NCBI GenBank assembly: GCA_031426435.1
Contig: JANPLH010000480.1
Coordinates: forward strand, 1-8,828
Length of the DNA stretch: 8,828 nt
Origin: UBA6168 sp031426435
GTDB lineage: Bacteria > Bacteroidota > Bacteroidia > Chitinophagales > Saprospiraceae
Direction: 5' to 3'
Below are positions 6,379-8,828 of the stretch, piece by piece. The position numbers and the translations under genes were made by a program. The first letter of the stretch is position 1. Every line of letters starts with the position of its first letter. The notes beneath the pieces are model-generated. The model did no database searches. It was not told the DNA's origin and worked only from the letters and a program-made list of their open reading frames with translations.

Positions 6379-7875
6379 ATGAAAGACTCCATACTTGTAC
6401 AAACGTTAATGGCATTTACTCCAAATGAGATGCAAGAATTGGGAGGTTTCCTCGCATGTCCGATGTTCAATGGGGGAAGCCATGCTAACCAAAACCTTGC
6501 ACTTTTCACCCTTTTGGCTGTAAAAATAAGAGAGAACAAATGCGTCGAAATTGACAAATCGCAGGTGAGCGAGGCGGTTTTTGATGGAATCCAGAAAAAG
6601 GACAAAACACGATACCTTGAAAACCGCATGTCGGAACTGATGTCGGCAATTAGGAAATACATCGCTTGGCAGGAAATAAACCAAGCTTGGGGAGGAACGT
6701 TCGAAGGGCTGGCTGTGGCCCGTTTTTACCGTGACCGTGATTTGGGTCATCGTCAGGAACAGGTGGTAAGCAAAACAAAAAATGCATTGGAGGAATGCCA
6801 TCCCATGCCTCCCAACGATATTTTCTTGCTTCGTTTCTGGTTGGAAGAGGAAACGCTAAGCTTCGAAAGTTTTCGCAACCAGCGGAAGGGCGACCTTAAT
6901 ATCTCCGCATCCATCGAATCTTTGACGAATTATTATAGCACAAAACTGTTGACGATTGCGATGGCAATGCTTCAACAGGAAAGAGTAGTACCAGAATACC
7001 AATCGGATTGGAAACTTTTGGTTGTTAAAATGAGAAGCATTTTCAAGGAATACGGTTATTTTGGCAATTCAGCGCTGATTTTACTTGACCGGGCGCTTAC
7101 ACTAATGGAAGAGGAATCTGATGAACCATTTGAGCAGCTACAGGAATTTCTTCATTTATTGGAATTTAGCCAAGAAAAGATTCCATACAAAATCTCCAAA
7201 AACTTAGCCGCTTATGCCCGCAATTATTGTATCACCATGTCCAGTCGGGGGTATAAACCGTTCCATGCCGCACGCATTATTTTATACAAAGCGCATCTTG
7301 AAAAAGGCTGGCTATATGAAAACGGCAAATTAATGCCCAGCACTTTCATGAATATGGTAAACACTGGTTTATTGCATGGTGAATTGGATTGGGTCCATGA
7401 CTTACTTGAAACACAACAGGGAAAAATAAATGGCGATGACAAAGACCGGGTTATAGCATACTGCTATGCAAGGTATTATTTCCAATGCGGGCAATTCGAC
7501 CAAACCAGCAAATATTTGAACACTTTATTGCAATCCAAAAAATTTGGTGATGCCAGCCTGGAAAGGCTTGTTCGCATATTGGAACTCAAAACACTATACG
7601 AAGGCAATGAAGAATTAATTGAGACCCAATTGCACAATTATTTGATGTTTATTCGCCGTACCAATAATACGCTTGATGAAGAAAAACGTCAAATGAACAT
7701 GAATTTTATAAAAATTATAAGGCAAATAAAAAGCTTGAGAGATAAAACTTCTTTTAAACAATTAAATAGTGAGCAGCTAAAAACCGCTGCCGAAAAATTA
7801 ATCAAGACAATAGAAAATCCACATTTCCTCATCTCAGAACGCCAGTGGCTATTGGAAAAACTTAAAAGCCTTTAG
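6379..7875 (+). CDS. Helical-repeat protein, 498 residues, unknown function
   Basis: The product is predominantly alpha-helical throughout, without signal peptide or membrane segments, so it is probably cytoplasmic. The N-terminal ~100 residues have a pattern I associate with an uncharacterised Bacteroidota family: a helix ending FTPNEMQELGGFLACPMFN (13-31, compare 'E..xFxxFLxSPxFN'), then an LF..LL helix and a KxRYLENRMSELMSAIRKY helix (77-94). The remainder consists of helix pairs of about 35-40 residues, resembling TPR-like solenoids (for example DRVIAYCYARYYFQCGQFDQTSKYLNTLL in the C-terminal third), suggesting a protein-binding scaffold; that is inference. A Lys-rich tail ends the protein (LISERQWLLEKLKSL). 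The ATG at 6379 is the natural start. The gene is A+T-rich compared with nadK and the aspartoacylase-type gene, most strongly near 7680-7800. Upstream, TAACTTTT at 6336-6343 resembles a -7 box, but no TTG sits at the right distance. The stop overlaps the nadK stop by 4 bp on the opposite strand. Confidence 0.8.
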   Translation: MKDSILVQTLMAFTPNEMQELGGFLACPMFNGGSHANQNLALFTLLAVKIRENKCVEIDKSQVSEAVFDGIQKKDKTRYLENRMSELMSAIRKYIAWQEINQAWGGTFEGLAVARFYRDRDLGHRQEQVVSKTKNALEECHPMPPNDIFLLRFWLEEETLSFESFRNQRKGDLNISASIESLTNYYSTKLLTIAMAMLQQERVVPEYQSDWKLLVVKMRSIFKEYGYFGNSALILLDRALTLMEEESDEPFEQLQEFLHLLEFSQEKIPYKISKNLAAYARNYCITMSSRGYKPFHAARIILYKAHLEKGWLYENGKLMPSTFMNMVNTGLLHGELDWVHDLLETQQGKINGDDKDRVIAYCYARYYFQCGQFDQTSKYLNTLLQSKKFGDASLERLVRILELKTLYEGNEELIETQLHNYLMFIRRTNNTLDEEKRQMNMNFIKIIRQIKSLRDKTSFKQLNSEQLKTAAEKLIKTIENPHFLISERQWLLEKLKSL

Positions 7876-8756
7876 TGATTCCTCAAATCCACCCCCCAAT
7901 TCAACTTCTTCCGCATCGTGTCCAAAAAACTATCGTCCAGTAACTGCACCACTTTTACCGGGAAATCCCCACGACGCACGGCAATTTTGTTGTCGGAACT
8001 GATTATTTCATGCCTTGAGTCGAGGGTGCAGAGAAAGTTCTCGGCACGGCCCACTACTTCAAATGAAACGGTAGCCGAGTCGGCGATGACGAGCGGGCGC
8101 ACGTTCAGGTTGTGCGGAGCAACAGGCGTCAGCACGAAGTTGTTCGAGTCCGGGAAAACGATGGGGCCGCCGCAACTGAGCGAGTAGCCCGTGCTACCCG
8201 TTGGCGTAGCCACTATGAGGCCGTCAGCCCAGTATGTATTGAGGTATGCGCCATTGACGAAGGCGTGGATGGTAATCATGGAGGTCGTGTCCCGCTTCAA
8301 GATGGTGAAGTCGTTGAGGGCAAAAGGTATCTCGCCAAACAACGGCGGGTCGCTCTCCAGGCGCAGGGTGCTGCGCTCGCCGACCGTGAACTCACCCCGT
8401 GCCAGCAAGCCGATGGCCGATGCGATTTGCTCCTTTCCCACTGTGGCAAGGAAGCCGAGCCGCCCCAGGTTGATGCCCAAAATCGGCACGCCCATCTCCC
8501 GGATATGCGTGGCCGCAGCGAGGATGGTACCATCGCCGCCCAGGGTGATGACGAAATCGAACTCCCGTACCCGAAAGTCGAGGTAACCCTCGAAGGTGCC
8601 GACGTTGGTCTTGAACTCGATTATACCTATCAGCTCCTGCAAATACGGCTTGCTCACATAGGCGACGATGCCGTGCGCTGCGAGCGCATCGAAAAGGTGC
8701 TGCACATAGGGCAAATCACCCTCTTTTAGATATTGACTATAAACGACAACCTGCAT
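7872..8756 (-). CDS. nadK: NAD kinase
   Basis: The 294-residue product phosphorylates NAD+ to NADP+ using ATP or polyphosphate, the only dedicated route to NADP in bacteria; it acts in the cytoplasm. Family motifs are all present: GGDGT at 73-77 with the catalytic D75, NLGRLGF at 96-102, the NAD-binding N148-D149 in ALNDFTI, and TPTGSTGYSLSCGGP at 184-198. The N-terminal alpha/beta domain (1 to about 110) and the all-beta C-terminal domain have the usual lengths, and the total is normal for the family. The ATG at 8756 gives the expected start MQVVVYSQY. Its 72-bp upstream flank is mostly the octamer repeat and shows no promoter box, so the promoter is either to the right of the window or lies in an upstream gene of an operon. 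There is no room for a separate terminator downstream, because its stop codon overlaps the end of the convergent helical gene. Confidence 0.97.
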   Translation of the reverse strand: MQVVVYSQYLKEGDLPYVQHLFDALAAHGIVAYVSKPYLQELIGIIEFKTNVGTFEGYLDFRVREFDFVITLGGDGTILAAATHIREMGVPILGINLGRLGFLATVGKEQIASAIGLLARGEFTVGERSTLRLESDPPLFGEIPFALNDFTILKRDTTSMITIHAFVNGAYLNTYWADGLIVATPTGSTGYSLSCGGPIVFPDSNNFVLTPVAPHNLNVRPLVIADSATVSFEVVGRAENFLCTLDSRHEIISSDNKIAVRRGDFPVKVVQLLDDSFLDTMRKKLNWGVDLRNH

Positions 8757-8767
8757 AATTAAGAGAA

Positions 8768-8828
8768 GTGAGAGGGTGAGAGGGTGTGAGAGTGAGACGT
8801 GTTTCTCACCTCTCTCACCCTCTCACCC
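8768..8828. repeat. Octamer tandem repeat with inverted copy (fold-back repeat)
   Basis: GTGAGAGG occurs twice in tandem (8768-8783), followed by the variant GTGTGAGAGTGAGAC. After a short CGTGTT turn comes the complementary series TCTCACCT, CTCTCACC, CTCTCACC, C to the window edge. The outer arms GGGTGAGAGGGTG (8774-8786) and CACCCTCTCACCC (8816-8828) pair perfectly, and the inner arms GTGAGA (8792-8797) and TCTCAC (8804-8809) pair too, with a small mismatched bubble between. It lies 11 bp upstream of the nadK start and may continue past the window. Confidence 0.85.

Noticed and set aside
8112..8729. Open rightward frame of 205 codons inside nadK
   Set aside because: It is antisense to a fully conserved NAD kinase, with no recognisable domain of its own.
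8768..8828. CRISPR array
   Set aside because: The units are 8 bp, contiguous and in opposed orientation, without spacers; no cas gene is nearby.

Overview
The window looks like a chromosomal segment of a Bacteroidota bacterium, most likely from the Saprospiraceae or a close relative. Evidence for this: a secreted metalloprotease with a 3-coathanger-type module followed by a type IX secretion (T9SS) type A sorting domain; a fibre-like protein with repeated VGIGTxxPxAKLHV motifs; a promoter of the Bacteroidota TTG-N20-TAnnTTTG type; start sites without clear Shine-Dalgarno sequences; and a helical protein of a type I associate with this phylum. Placement below the phylum is inference.

Layout. 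Positions 1-29 form a strong hairpin. A leftward gene (148-819) encodes a small outer-membrane beta-barrel protein, and a 7-bp tandem repeat directly follows its stop codon. A 191-bp divergent gap leads to a rightward gene (1011-1943) for a zinc-dependent succinylglutamate desuccinylase/aspartoacylase-family enzyme. A perfect bidirectional hairpin (2027-2061) separates it from a leftward pair: a 520-residue secreted fibre-like protein (5514-3952) and, 50 bp downstream, a 610-residue reprolysin-like metalloprotease (3901-2069). The pair is probably one transcription unit devoted to the cell surface. A 281-bp gap holding an inverted repeat follows.

Next come two divergent orphan genes in visibly more A+T-rich DNA: a leftward 159-residue protein of unknown function (6275-5796), with the best promoter match in the window, and a rightward 498-residue helical protein (6379-7875). 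The second overlaps by 4 bp, tail to tail, with a leftward NAD kinase gene (8756-7872). The right edge (8768-8828) is an octamer tandem repeat that folds back on an inverted copy of itself.

Functionally this is a mix of one housekeeping gene (nadK), one metabolic hydrolase, three exported surface or secreted proteins and two proteins of unknown role. I see no RNA gene, transposase, integrase, phage gene or CRISPR array, and no convincing new multi-gene system. The least explained items are the two orphan genes and the two kinds of short intergenic repeat.
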